NCBI GenBank assembly: GCA_035610365.1 | Contig: CM069432.1 | Location: 181,273,027-181,337,026, forward strand | Source of the DNA: Aquatica leii | Lineage: Eukaryota > Arthropoda > Insecta > Coleoptera > Lampyridae | Direction of reading: 5' to 3' | DNA: 64,000 nt | Shown: in pieces, positions 1 through 11,138 of the stretch | Numbering within the stretch: position 1 is the stretch's first letter | Layout of the letters: every line of letters starts with the position of its first letter | Position numbers and translations under genes: made by a program | Notes under the pieces: generated by a model | Seen by the model: the letters and a program-made list of their open reading frames with translations, nothing else | Told to the model about the DNA's origin: nothing | Database searches by the model: none

Positions 1-55
1 ATATTCAGGACAGCCCGATCATTGACTTCTACGTTGTCTATTGTAGTCAACTTTA

Positions 56-414
56 TTGTTGCAAGATATCATGAACAGGATAAATAAAATAGAAACCATA
101 AATTCAATAACAAACGATCTGTCAAAAAAAATTAGGTTTCCAAGTGAAGAAAACTATAAATTAGGTTTACGTACTGTTAACGCTAACATTGAAAATGGTT
201 GGAAAAGTGACAATGAAATTGAACGAATTTGTATGGGTGCTTTAAAAGAAGCCATTTTAGATGGTAGTGAACTAAGTCTGTCTGTTCAACATCTTGAGTG
301 GATAGTCATAATTTATGCTCTGGCACTACTATTTTAGAAAATAATACAGAAGAAATTCTTAATAAAGGCTACTTCGAAGATGACAATGATTGCATAATAA
401 CTGACGACTGGTAG
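56..414 (+). pseudogene. Unrecognised frameshifted ORF at window edge
   Basis: I do not recognise this protein. An open frame from the window edge gives about 80 sensible hydrophilic residues, including NGWKSDNEIERICMGALKEA. It then loses sense near position 300. A one-base shift continues it as DSHNLCSGTTILENN and on to a TAG at 412-414, ending in the acidic tail ITDDW. The two frames together give about 115 residues, rich in Asn, Glu and Asp, without a signal peptide or membrane segment. The frame starts with TTG and probably extends left of the window, so the N terminus is missing. It may be a gag-like or other transposon-derived fragment, but no motif supports a function. Confidence 0.35.
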
Positions 415-1573
415 TTATCTTCTGATACTACAAACCTAGAAAATTAATACCTAAGGACTAAGAAATAATTACAATTATGAATTAAAGTAAATTCTCGTAC
501 CGAAAATTCTCATATACATGTACTGGTATTTTCAAAATATTTACTGTTGTTTATCAGAATTTACTAGCATTTACCAATGTTTGCTATATTTACTAATATT
601 TGCCAAATATTTACAATATTTACAGTTTTTACCAAATATTTACAAATATTTACATTTATCAATCGCGGTACACCATATTTACTAGGTGATTAACCCCTCG
701 GGTCTGGTGGTAGTTTATATAACTCAAATGTTTTTAGGCAACGCAACGTTAAATTTATTGTATTAATTGGTTGAAATCTTATAAATAACTACATTATGAC
801 GATTAGTATTCGTTTTATTATGTCGAATTTTTATTTTGATAACTTTGCAATTTGAAAATTTGAAATAAAAAGTTAAAGAAGTGTCAATCTCCATCGTGAC
901 AAATCAAATAATAGCTACATTTAATTTGTTATTTTTTTATGAAATTTAATGATTTGTTTTGTCTCTTAATCTTGTTTTCATGCAAGATAATGCACACGAA
1001 CAAGAAAATGTTTTAAAAATTATGTGGTTTTCAATGCTTTTTTTGTAAATATAAGTCAACGTTTATTTATCCTTAGTTTTGTTTGATTTTTTTTACTATT
1101 TTTGTACATTGTGTTTGAAAATCCCATGGGCGGTAGTGTATATGAAAAAGAACGTTCCACATGGTCAATAAGATAATGAATTAATAACGTACCAATTTTA
1201 TTGTGATAGTATAAAAAGTAGTTCTTGCTTGTACCAACTGATTTTTTTACTTACACTTACAAAAAAATTATTTTTCCATTACTTACATAAATTTCACTTA
1301 GTAATCCACGTATTTAGTTTACTTGATACAGTTAATTTATGCATTTATATTAGTGCAAAATGTCTCAAAACTGTCAAAAACTTTATGTTTTCAGGGGTTG
1401 CATTCGTAATACAACTTTCCATTCTGGATAATTTCCGAGTTGTCGTTATCACACAAGCTGAGCTTTTGTCACACGTCGCAGGGGACATCTTTGAACCCGG
1501 AATAAACTTTTATAGACCGGCCTCCGATCGATAAAACTGGTTTACAAATCTTTGGTAATGGAAAACTACAATC
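415..1573. other. AT-rich stretch, no gene seen
   Basis: Mostly AT-rich sequence with short direct repeats of the type TTTACnAATATT between 530 and 660. A slightly GC-richer patch at 1430-1540 has no convincing frame. It may be 3' sequence of the Penelope-like element that ends at 1574, but nothing proves that. Confidence 0.4.
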
Positions 1574-1994
1574 TCAGTTAATATTAAAAGGATTTTTAAT
1601 TATTTTAATGAATTTTCTAATTTTTCGCTGATAGTAATTAGAAACATTTGCCAACATTTTAGTGTTTTCAAACATAATTTGTTGACTCGTTTGTAGCACG
1701 TGTTCCGCTACCGCAGACTTCGAAGATTGTTTAAGACGACTACATCTTGAATGTTCCTTAATACGAGTTTCCACGCTTTTACCCGTTTCTGTATGCACGA
1801 CTACAAGAGCAGAGAATGCTATAAACGTCGTAAGATTGAAGAGGAATAACGTCCTTTACTGGATTTAAGAGTTGATCCAACTTAGGAAGAGTAGAAAACC
1901 GAGTAACGATGTTGTATTTAGACAAAATTTTTCCTATACGGTCCATGGTACCTTTGACATAGTGTAGATAAGCGTTGAACACTGATTGAGACAT
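1574..1994 (-). pseudogene. Penelope-like element, C-terminal GIY-YIG endonuclease remnant
   Basis: This is the 3' end of a Penelope-like retroelement ORF, a reverse transcriptase followed by a GIY-YIG endonuclease. Seen on the minus strand: a linker with HYVKGTMDRIGKILSKYNI, then NPVKDVIPL, the endonuclease start VYSILCSCSRAY, and after a frameshift near 1790 GKSVETRIKEH followed by KSAVAEHVL. These follow the family order linker, Y-x-I-x-C-S-C, (Y)IG, and the R-x-x-E-H helix. The second catalytic block is degenerate: the usual YIG reads YRN or YRE around the frameshift. The whole reverse transcriptase is absent, so the copy is 5'-truncated, as is usual for this group. It is non-functional. 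Family assignment is firm, subfamily is not. Confidence 0.8.
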
Positions 1995-4074
1995 AGAAAA
2001 TCTGACGGAGTTTATAAATTATCCAGAATAGAAAATTGTATTAATAAAAATATTGGTAGGTAACATAATATCTCATTCGTAAGTTATCGTATGGTTACAC
2101 GCATAACAAAGATAACAAAACTTTAATAAATTAGTGAATATGATATATAAAAAAGGTAAAATACCTCTAAATATAGGATTTTCTTGTAATTTAAATCTAA
2201 TAAATTAAATTTCAAGAGAGTTTGTATTATTGTTAAAAATTCCTGAAAAATTGCACTATATAACAAATGATTACCATTACATACATACCATACACAAACT
2301 TGCAACTTTTGAATTTTAACTGCAGTAGACAATTATCAACAACATATTTTTAAAATTAGATTGTAGAATGATTACAAGCTCTAATAGCAATTTTAGCCAA
2401 TTGTAAAGACTTAATGGAAATCTAAGATAATTGGGGAAAATATAAAATTACTTGTAAATACGGTAATATATCGGGTGTTGTGATTTTAGGTTTTTTATAT
2501 ACTTTACTGATACTAATTTAACATAAATAATGCTATTGAATGAAATGTCTAATGAAAAGGGCGAATTTTTGTTTTGTGATAGAAACAAGAAAATATTTTA
2601 ACAAAATTAAAAATTGAAAGAAAAAATTAAAAACAGATATTAAAATACATTTAAAAAAAATAGTTAGTTATGATTGAAAACTGGAAAGAGATACAGATGT
2701 AAAACGAAATTTCAAATGTAGTGGTGAATCAAACAAGCATTATAAAATGAAGAAGGACAAAACTGGTAAAATTACCTCAAAAATAGAAATTAAATCGTGA
2801 CAGAAGACGAATAAAAAAGTTAGAATTGCTATTATTAATACTGTGGTTTGAGTTTTGTTTCTTTAAATGTTTATATTGGTTTAAAAGAAAATTTGGTGAA
2901 AATGTAATTCAATTCACATTGTTTTTTTTATTTAAATAAATATTATAAAAAATATATAATTTTAACAAAATTGTGTTATTTTGTAAATCTATAATTTAAC
3001 AAAAGATTTAAAAAGATTAAGTACTTCAAGCAATATATAATATAGTTTATAGGTCTTATTCATTGATATTGTGCATGCGTTTTTATCCTATATTAGTTTA
3101 TTTATGAAATTACGTGTCACTTATTATAATTAATTTTTTATTTATTTTGACACTATACTACAATAAAAAGTATTATATTTTTCTGATGGTTTGATTTTCC
3201 GTATGAAAAAATTATACAGACGTATTAAATCTGACAGAAAAATGAAGTGAAATCGTTTCGATTAACTTATTTCCAACAAAATCTCATATCAAAATTTTTG
3301 TTTATGAGTTGAAAAGTAAGTTTATTAACAAACGTCAATTATGATTATTTATTGTTTCATGTAATTTAAAATACAATAAAAAAGTTTATTAGCGTTTTTA
3401 ATTTGTAATTTTAGGTAACTGTGTTTTTGATTCAATTAATGTATATATACTAGGATATTGATAAGCACGATATAACATAATTACAGTTTTGCGGATATTA
3501 TATGATTTTCCTGTATGAATTATTTTCTCGTGATTTTTTGCATATAAAAAGTATTTATCATATGGAAAAAAAATACTAAGAGTTATTTAAGATTTGCAAA
3601 GATACATTTTAAAAAAAGTTTCAATTGTCTCATATCTTTTAAACAATTTTCTTTGCAGCTCAGTTCTACAGTGAGCCTCTCTTTTTGGTTATGCTACTGA
3701 GTTTCAGTATAGCTATTAACGAAACGTGCATACTAAATGTTGCTATTTATTAACTATATACACTAATTATTTACTGCAATTGATAAATTGCTAAAATATC
3801 AATCTGAAATTGTACATATATGTTTAACTTAAATACAAATTCAGAACTCAAAAAATGGTAATATTTAACGCGTATTAGTACTTTATAGAGAAGAGTGTGG
3901 TGAACGTGAATTGTGAAAATATCTTCACAAGTACGTTTTACCAAATGACTTTTTATGTATTATCAATAGATCTAAAAACAAGCGTTGGCTTAAGATTTAA
4001 ATTATAGTATACTATGGCTGTCTTTTAAGTCTTGTATATAGAGTTGCAATAAAACAGTAAAGTTTTTCAGGACT
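1995..4074. other. AT-rich stretch, no gene seen
   Basis: Roughly 2 kb of very AT-rich sequence with frequent stops on both strands. The open frame at 2123-2332 is low-complexity and resembles no known protein. No RNA gene, long inverted repeat or tandem array was seen. Confidence 0.45.
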
Positions 4075-4650
4075 TTATTGTTTTTTAAAATATCATCCAC
4101 GAAGATCAATGCATTTTTGCATGGTTTGAACCTGGAAACAGTTATTCCACTTGTTTGTTAGTATAGTGAAAATAACGTTTTTCAAGGTGTCAACTGCTTT
4201 TTCTGGCGACTGATACCTGTGACCACGTAGTCCGTGAATAAATCCTCGATTCATTACCACTAACGCTGCTGTACACGTTTTTAGAGTTTCCTGCGTTGAA
4301 GCGGTCTAGAGTTTTTTGACACCAATTGACTCTAGCTTGTTTATGTTCTTTAGTCAGCAAACAGGAGACTATTTTTTTAACGTTAATTCTTCATGCAGAG
4401 TTTTTTTAATTGAAGTGTTTAAAATCCATAATGATGCCTCAATCTCGCGAGATATCACACGTCGATCTTCCTTGGTAAGCTTACGCACAGCATTGACGTT
4501 TTCCTGGGTGACGGTTGTTTTTGGTGCACTTGTCCTTGGATCGTTGAATTTCGAAAACAGAAACCAACTCAGCGTGGCATTTTTGTTGAGATAATTGTCT
4601 TCGAAATTGTAAAAAATTATTGCGCGAAAATTATCTCGGTTTAATTCCAT
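4075..4650 (-). pseudogene. Mariner transposase, internally deleted
   Basis: A minus-strand mariner-family (DD34D) transposase remnant. It starts at ATG 4650 with MELNRDNFRAIIFYNFED, the usual mariner N terminus. The helix-turn-helix region follows (ENVNAVRKL, SREIEASLWI, TSIKKTLHEEL). An A-run frameshift near 4375 leads into KEHKQARVNWCQKTL and then SGNESRIY, where mariners have the first catalytic Asp (GDESWIY), so that Asp is Asn here. The next 100 or so residues, including the other two catalytic acids, are missing. The sequence resumes at MQKCIDLRG, the normal C-terminal block, and ends at a stop at 4075-4077. Full mariner transposases have about 345 residues; about 190 are left. I could not settle terminal inverted repeats or the TA duplication. 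Confidence 0.85.
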
Positions 4651-4979
4651 TGTTCGAATAACCTGTCAACTTTGAAAATTCACTGTATCTAAATAACTAT
4701 ACACTGACACTGTTAGCCTATCTTCCAGGATATTTAAAATAAAATATTAAGTGGATCGACTAAAATAGACTAAACAAAAAAAGAAAATCCTATTAAGGCA
4801 TCATTTGTATCTATGATTAGTAAATGGCTTCAAACAATAATAATCAATAATAATTCGAACAACTAAAATTAGTTTATTAAATACCTTAAAATCTACGTAG
4901 ATTAAATGAAATGTGTTAGTAAATAATAGTAACTTATCTACAATTTTTCCATACATACAGGAATGTGAGCTTATCTTAC

Positions 4980-5125
4980 GCGACGTGCCGGATGTCTTGC
5001 GCCGGCGGTTCGATGAGTATTTTTCTTCTCGCTAATTTACCCTTTTTATAGACTAGGATGGTAGGAGCCCTTATCGCAATGACGATGGGGTACACTCGGT
5101 CTTTGAAAGTATCTTGAAAGCTCAT
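4980..5125 (-). CDS. Candidate orphan host exon
   Basis: I do not recognise the product. On the minus strand a 146-bp island is clearly GC-richer than the surrounding AT-rich DNA and open throughout. It reads from MSFQDTFKDRVYPIVIAIRA, through VYKKGKLARRKILIEPP, to QDIRHV. It is bounded by a plausible acceptor (CCTTTTAG before 5125) and a strong donor (GTAAGAT at 4979-4973). No stop occurs between them and no other transposon signature is nearby. The ATG may be internal rather than a start, because it directly follows the acceptor. The peptide is basic and resembles a globular host domain more than a transposon protein. No partner exon is evident within several kb, which would imply long introns. 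It could also be an exon of a processed or dead gene. Confidence 0.35.
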
Positions 5126-7056
5126 CTAAAAGGCCACAGATAAGTGAATACAATAACATAAAATATACGCAATAGAAGTAATACAATTTTAAATATGAAG
5201 GACTAATTATTAATGTATAATTAAGTCTTAAATGAATTAACTTCAAACATGCTTGTATTAATCACTTATAAAAAATATTAATTGTTAAGTTATTTAACAA
5301 TAATGTAACTTAAGTGAATACTAATCTAAATTTAAATTAAGAATAATAATACATACTTGCATCTAATTGCCATTCACTAAATCAAGAACATAAATTAGAA
5401 TTAGGATTTTCTTTAGTGCACCAATCAAACGTGCAAAAGTTAAAATGAATTTATTTAAAACTGGAACATAATCTAACTTACAAAGGCGCAAGGCAAGAAT
5501 TATCAAAATTGAAAAATGTGAACGTTGCCACGTAACAACACTATTGATTCAGGTTATACTAAAGATTGAATTTACATTACATATTTCCTTTTATTTTATT
5601 GATTAGGGAAATTATATTTTTGAATAATGAGTTGGCAACACTTTAAATTGAACGTTGGAATATTTGAAATGGACATATCTTTAGTTTTGTGATAAATACA
5701 TTTTTAAGTTGTGAATGAAGTTGATTATTATTTACCTAAATCTAAATTATGGAAGAAGTATGCATTTCCTTCATCCCACCTGAAATGAGAAATGTTGCAG
5801 AATTTGTAGTAAATAATCTTCTCCCTATAAAAAAGTTTACTAAGTAGAATACGAGTATAACTGAGATCTCCAAAAATATTTGAATTGCCAATTTTTACAA
5901 AGACAGTAAACTGAAAAAACCTTCTTTATTATAGTAAAAATATTCAATGCTAAAGGTCTGCTTAAATATATTAGTAAATATATAAATAAAAACATAAATA
6001 CATCAAAATGTTCAAAATTGTTAGCACTCTTGAAGAGATTATCAACAGGATAAAGCTAAAAAATCAAAAATTTTGGAACTAGACGATATTAATTGTTTTA
6101 TAAATACAGCAGATGACAAGACATATTTGGACATCTGTAAAATGTGTTCTATGATAGCGAATTAACTTGTGGGTCCCGTCTTGCGTCACTGATAAATTTT
6201 TTTTTCCAACACACGTGGTCACATCTGCTTTATTTTATCAAGTTCTCACACTGTTGGTCTATTTCAATGCCAAATGTTGAGCTGAATTTATACAGTACCA
6301 GTTCAATTTTCTTTACTAGAACCCTTTTTTAGGTAATTTACACGTGATTTTTAAATGTTATGTTAAGAAAAATGAATTGATGAAGGCAGTTCTAAAATTT
6401 AATTGTCTAATAATCAGAAAATGTTTCAATCAAAACTCTTTTTTTGTTTTTTTTTTCAATTAAAACAATAAGGAAAAGTACTAACATTTAATCTTGAAGC
6501 GTAGATTAACTATTTTAAGTGATTTACAATTATTATATCTAGATGTTCAGTAATCCGTACTTAGTTTTTGAAGTACAGGGTGAGGCCAAATTATTGCGGT
6601 AAAGTTAAGTTTCCTGGTACAAAGTTTATCTTAAGTTGGTAGAGTAAATTATTAAAGGTTATGTTGCACCTTTTTTAGAAACATTTAGTTTGATTGAGTT
6701 TCACACTAACGATTATTTATTAATAAATAAATAAACAAAATTTTTTTATAGCGCGAAATTCAACTCGGCACCTTTTTTTTTACTCACTTATATCTTAAGT
6801 GTTGGCAATAATTGTAACGATAATGTGCTCTAGATATAGTTCAGCAGATTGAAAAAAGTAATATAAGGTTTATTTCAAATTATTAGGTAATTCTACAATT
6901 TTCTTCTTAATTTTCTTTTTTCTTTCTTAATAAAATAACACAAAATTTTAAACTTACAATACAAACAATTGTCCGCTTTAAATTTTTAATACTTTAAATA
7001 TAATAACAAACGAATATATTATAAACAAATATTAATTTTGGAGATATAGTATGTCA
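5126..7056. other. AT-rich stretch, no gene seen
   Basis: AT-rich non-coding sequence with homopolymer runs. The short open frames here, such as the continuation across 5246, look like chance. If 4980-5125 is a host exon, this would be intron. Confidence 0.4.
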
Positions 7057-7251
7057 TGTTAAAAAGCACGTTAATAAATGTTTCACCAAGTTCATTAAAA
7101 AGTGTTATTTTGATCGAAAATAATACAAAATATTTTTTACTAACGACAGTTGTGTCCATTATAAAGAAAAGCGCTCTTTTTTTTTCATTGCAACCCCGTC
7201 GCTTTAATTAAGGGGGAACAAAACTACACTACAGTCTGTATTTTTTCAACA
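7057..7251 (-). repeat. BEL/Pao 3' LTR
   Basis: A 195-bp terminal repeat, near-identical to the copy at 10764-10958. Visible differences are few, for example AATG/AATT near 7080, GATCG/TATCG near 7114 and TTTTTTCAACA/TTTATTAACA at the end. It contains an (A/T)-rich start and a conserved GC-richer block, CAACCCCGTCGC. The stop codon of the pol remnant (7224) lies within it. Confidence 0.95.
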
Positions 7252-9218
7252 CCCTCCCCGGGCGAAATAGTTCGGACTTCCAATGGGCAGAGACATTGAA
7301 TCGGCCGTTTAAGTCTTGTACCATCACTAGTCAAAATTTCACACGCTTTTGTTTTTCCGTCTCGTCCTTGAAGGGTGTGTTCAACTTTTACCAGCTTCCA
7401 TGACAATCTTGGTTTGTTCTGGTCTTGTAATAAAACAATATCTCCATTTCTTATAATGACTGGTTTCACCTTCTCCGTATAATGAGCTGATCTCAATTGT
7501 TGTAGATAATCTCTCTGCCAAACCTTAAAGAAGCTGGCGTTAATATGAACAAGTTTGTTGGATCGTCGTGGATATACGTGAGTGGTCTAGAGTTAATGAT
7601 GGCTTCTACCTCAGTCAATTCGTTTGGTTGGTTCACCAAAATTTGTAGAATCGCTTAATATGCGTTGTAGATCTACGCTTAACTGATCGGTCACTGCATA
7701 CCAATTTGTTCCTAAAACTTTCCTTGCACCATTAATTTTTGAAAAATTTGCAATATCTTCACTGGTATCAGCAAATTTTCTCGTTAAAGCAGAACTGTTT
7801 GAATACCACTTTCTAAGATTCATACTTGCAGTAGACATTACGTTCTTAAAAAACTCATAAATCTTTAAAGCTTCGTTTTCATTATCAGCTGCTATGACAA
7901 AATCGTCTACATAAAAAGACTTTAACAAAAGTTTATCAAAATCTCGATCAAGCAGGCTTAATAAGTGTTTTCTCAACGTAACTGCCAGCAAAAATGGACT
8001 GGTGGTAACTCCGAATGCAACACGACACATTCTATAAACCTGTAGGTCTGGTAATTCTTCCATTGATGTTACTTCAATGTTAATCGGAAGTTTTAACTAA
8101 AGAAATCTATGAAAATCACGATCTTCTTCACTCAATGAAATTTGCAGAAATGCCTTTTCTATGTCAACTATAAGACCCACGTTACCAGCACGAAAACTCA
8201 ATAGAATTTTCACCAAATCCGGTACCAAATTCTCACCCGTTAGAAACTTTTTGTTCAAAGAAGGCATATTTGGCGCATGTGCACTCGCGTCGTATACTAC
8301 GCGCACTTAGGAAGTTTCTTTATCCCGTCTGTATACAGGCCTATGCGGCATATAGAAGGTGGCGTTCTGTTTTACCTCTATTTCGTTAAGAGGTTCGGCA
8401 CAACCTACTTTGATGTATTCACGCACTGCTCAATCATATTCAACAAGTTGGCCATTTTTACAAAGTTTCTTTATTAAGCTTTTACACGCACAAGCGCACC
8501 CTCGAAATTTGGGTCCATATTTTTGTCTTTTTCCCACGGTAATGTCACCTCGTATCTACTGTTCTGGAAAACCACGTTATTTTTAATAAATTTACGGTAA
8601 AATTGTCTATCGATTTTGTTTTCGACACTTTAATTCCGATTGTCTCTAAATCCTAAAATAAATTTAAATTAGGTTCGTTAACTATCCCGCTCTCACTATC
8701 GCTTTCAAACATTTGAGTATACAAAATAGTCGACACGTTGACTACAGAGCTTTTCGTTTCTTCACAGCTGCTTCCGTGTATTGTCCAACCAAACTTTGTA
8801 TGCACAGCCAATTTATCCGTTAAATGCTTAGTCCCGTTATTAACAATTAACCAAATTAGCAGCACCTATAAGTAAAGAAATTCCATCCTTGTCTAACTGA
8901 CTTTGTTTTAAATTGGCTAGTTTATGATTTTTGCTAAATTTACATATTAATGGATCATCCAATGAAGGCGGCATCAACGAATCGAAACAAATTTCAGGAG
9001 CTTCAATAGCGTGCAATGTTATTATTTCATTATTATACTGACTCTTTATGCGCACCTGTACTTTGTTACACAACTTTGCTATTTTCTTTTCGATACTTCC
9101 AAATGAACAAATCGAAATTTTGTTGAGTTCCAACGATAGGTAAATCAAGTTCACGCGGAACACATGGTTTTATAAATATCAATTGACTCCCGTCATCGAC
9201 AATTGCTCGCACCAAAAT
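7224..9218 (-). pseudogene. BEL/Pao pol remnant (protease, RT, DUF5641)
   Basis: Seen in order on the minus strand: the protease motif VRAIVDDGSQLIF near 9200, then LLIGAANL and KFGWTIHGSS of the DUF1758 domain; an RYEVTLPW block near 8545; the RT entry MPHRPVYRR followed by a TAA and RVVYDASAHA; SLNKKFLTGENLVPDL; DIEKAFLQISL; FGVTTSPFLL; and the catalytic YVDDFVIA near 7905. The RT thumb ends at GEPTKR. The sequence then jumps into the last part of the integrase (LTEVEAIINSRPLTYIHDDP) and, after a frameshift near 7548, FFKVWQRDYLQQLRSAHYTE of DUF5641. RNase H and the integrase core with its zinc finger and DDE residues are gone. Several stops and frameshifts are present. Confidence 0.92.
7252..7259 (-). 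other. Polypurine tract
   Basis: Directly upstream of the 3' LTR in the element's sense the minus strand reads GGGGAGGG. This is the expected plus-strand primer site of an LTR retrotransposon. Confidence 0.8.
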
Positions 9219-10687
9219 GTTTTTTTGTCGTTACGCGAATTCAAAAAAACACATGCAGTTTGTAAATATACGTTATCGATGCGACCACTAGAAAGGGTTG
9301 TCACGACAGTCTGTTCGTCACTAGTAAGTTTAGGCTGGTACGTCGGATCACATAAAGCAGTTACATGCCTGCCTTTACAGCTATCACAAGAAATGTCTTT
9401 GGTTTTACAAAATTTAGACCTATGATTGAGACCCGTGCAACGAAAACACCTAAAATTGTTCTTCAAAATAGCTTTTCTTTGATCCAGAGTTACAGAACCG
9501 CTCTTACAATTTTTTGTTTCGTGATATTTATTTTTACAGAACAGACAACATTCTTTTACAACGTTCATCAGACCTTGTGCAGTAAAAGCGGGATTACTTT
9601 GCGATTTATTATTAAAACGATTACAAAAATCATTATTAAAATGTTTACCGTTTGATTTATCTTTATTTTCGCTAGATGCAGTTTGAGCTTGTTCCAAAGC
9701 GTCAACTTCAATTTTAATAAAGTTCAATAAGTCTGTAATTTGTTTATTATAATCCATACAGTCTGTATCACTAGTGATAAAACCCGCTACCAGTCCTACT
9801 TGACTTTCGTTATCATCTTGAGCTGCTTTTAACTTTAACTTATTGAACTGCACCCGTACGTTATAAGGAAGTACTTTAAAAATCATGGATTTTACCATTA
9901 GTTCATATTGTTCAGGAGAAATACCTAGAGACTGTAATGAACGCGTTATTGACGAGGACGTGTTAAATAATCGACGTAAACCGCGAGCATCATTTTCGTT
10001 TTTAACTGGCGGTAAAGAACAAAGTTTTTGTACATAGCTGTCTATTATACGTTCCGCTTGTCCATATTCCGATCGTAAAAGTTTAACTGCATCGTTATAC
10101 GAGGTCTGGCTAGACGTTAAACCAGAAATTGAAAATGCAGCTTTTCCCGTTAAGAGTGATTTTAAATATATGAATTTAGAATTATTGTCTAATTCGTTAT
10201 TATTATGTACGGCTTGCGAATATTGTTCCCAAAAACCAGGCCATGCCTCCAATTTTTTTTAGTGTACTCCTTTGCGGTAGAGTTTGATTATCAACAGTAA
10301 TTTCTGTTTGTGTACCTTGAATAGGCGGCATCGTCGACATATCTAAGTTGTGTGCGCTTTTCGGTGATTTTAAAGAATCGCGGCAGTCTGCCCTTAGCCT
10401 TCGTTCTATGCATACTTCTAAACTTGCAATAGCCTCCATAGCACTAAATTCATAATCGGAAATTTTATCATACTCTGATTGCATTGTCTCATCCGATAAA
10501 GTTCTCATAATATATCGTTTAATCCGTTAATTGATACTCACAAAAGTTTAATTTTTTTGCACGTTACCTCCAATTCATCAGTTTGAATTTCCGCAAACTT
10601 TATTATATCGTTCACGTTATTACATAATCTTGTTAGTTGAGAACGGTAATTTTTTCTTAACGTTACATCGACTTTATTCGATTTCAT
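9179..10687 (-). pseudogene. BEL/Pao gag remnant
   Basis: Gag probably starts at ATG 10687 (MKSNKVDVTLRKNYRSQLTR), a typical BEL/Pao N-terminal helix. It is broken near 10538 and again near 10250. The capsid-like DUF1759 part follows (EAWPGFWEQYSQAVHNNNEL, KFIYLKSLLTGKA, LLRSEYGQAERI). Two to three zinc-knuckle motifs lie near the C terminus: CLFCKNKYHETKNC and CFRCTGLNHRSKFC, then CDSCKGRHVTALC. The join near 10250 seems to have lost the few residues that usually precede the W-x-x-F core. An A-run slip near 9218 separates gag from the protease. Intact family members read gag and pol as one ORF, so these breaks are most likely decay. Confidence 0.9.
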
Positions 10688-10743
10688 GTTTGACAACACA
10701 AAAAATATTTTGAACGTTAGGTAAATACGATAAAACAAACTCT

Positions 10744-10761
10744 TCCCAGGTTTCGGCACCA
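10744..10761 (-). other. Primer-binding site (tRNA-Phe type)
   Basis: Two bases after the 5' LTR the minus strand reads TGGTGCCGAAACCTGGGA. Its complement, TCCCAGGTTTCGGCACCA, matches the 3' end of animal tRNA-Phe plus CCA with a single mismatch (known animal sequences have CCCGGG). It would prime minus-strand cDNA synthesis. Confidence 0.85.
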
Positions 10762-10763
10762 AA

Positions 10764-10958
10764 TGTTAAAAAGCACGTTAATAAATTTTTCACCAAGTTC
10801 ATTAAAAAGTGTTATTTTTATCGAAAATAATACAAAATATTTTTTACTAACGACAGTTGTGTCAATTATAAACAAAAGCACTCTTTTTTTTTCATTGCAA
10901 CCCCGTCGCTTTAATTAAGGGGGAACAAAACTACACTACAGTCTGTATTTTATTAACA
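10764..10958 (-). repeat. BEL/Pao 5' LTR
   Basis: The 195-bp partner of the repeat at 7057-7251, in the same orientation and with the same TG...CA ends. In the minus-strand sense it lies upstream of gag and would hold the promoter. The low divergence from its partner indicates a fairly recent insertion. Confidence 0.95.
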
Positions 10959-11023
10959 GGTCAGAACACTATACATTTGCTGAATATTTAATATTTTATT
11001 CATAATAGCATATTATATATCAA

Positions 11024-11123
11024 GGTTGAGAAGTGCATCATTATAACCTAAGCGATAGATTATATCGCGAGACCCGAAGCGTCGAGGGACATAATCGCGC
11101 AGGTTATAATGAACTTCTCAACC
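11024..11123. repeat. 100-bp imperfect palindrome
   Basis: Arms GGTTGAGAAGT...ATTATAACCT (11024-11049) and AGGTTATAAT...ACTTCTCAACC (11101-11123) are reverse complements apart from a three-base bulge. The centre (GCGATAGATTAT / ATAATCGCGC around GACCCGAAGCGTCGAGGG) is itself partly palindromic and much GC-richer than the surroundings. It could be a very short MITE or a transcribed hairpin. Confidence 0.7.
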
Positions 11124-11138
11124 GTGTTATATATACAT

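Larger units (their letters stand above)
7057..10958 (-). mobile_element. BEL/Pao LTR retrotransposon, internally deleted
   Basis: A 3902-bp minus-oriented LTR element. Two 195-bp LTRs (TGTT...AACA on the plus strand) flank gag and pol remnants. The 5 bp outside the ends are TGTCA (7052-7056) and GGTCA (10959-10963), a target duplication with one mismatch. A tRNA-Phe-type primer-binding site follows the 5' LTR and a G-rich polypurine tract precedes the 3' LTR. Domain order is gag (DUF1759-type, zinc knuckles), aspartic protease (DUF1758-type), reverse transcriptase, end of integrase and DUF5641, which identifies BEL/Pao. RNase H and most of the integrase are deleted. Intact family members are usually 5-7 kb. 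Several frameshifts and stops make the copy dead, although the LTRs still differ at only a few sites. Confidence 0.95.

Noticed and set aside
9183..9655. Plus-strand ORFs across the BEL/Pao gag
   Set aside because: Antisense shadows of the gag frame.
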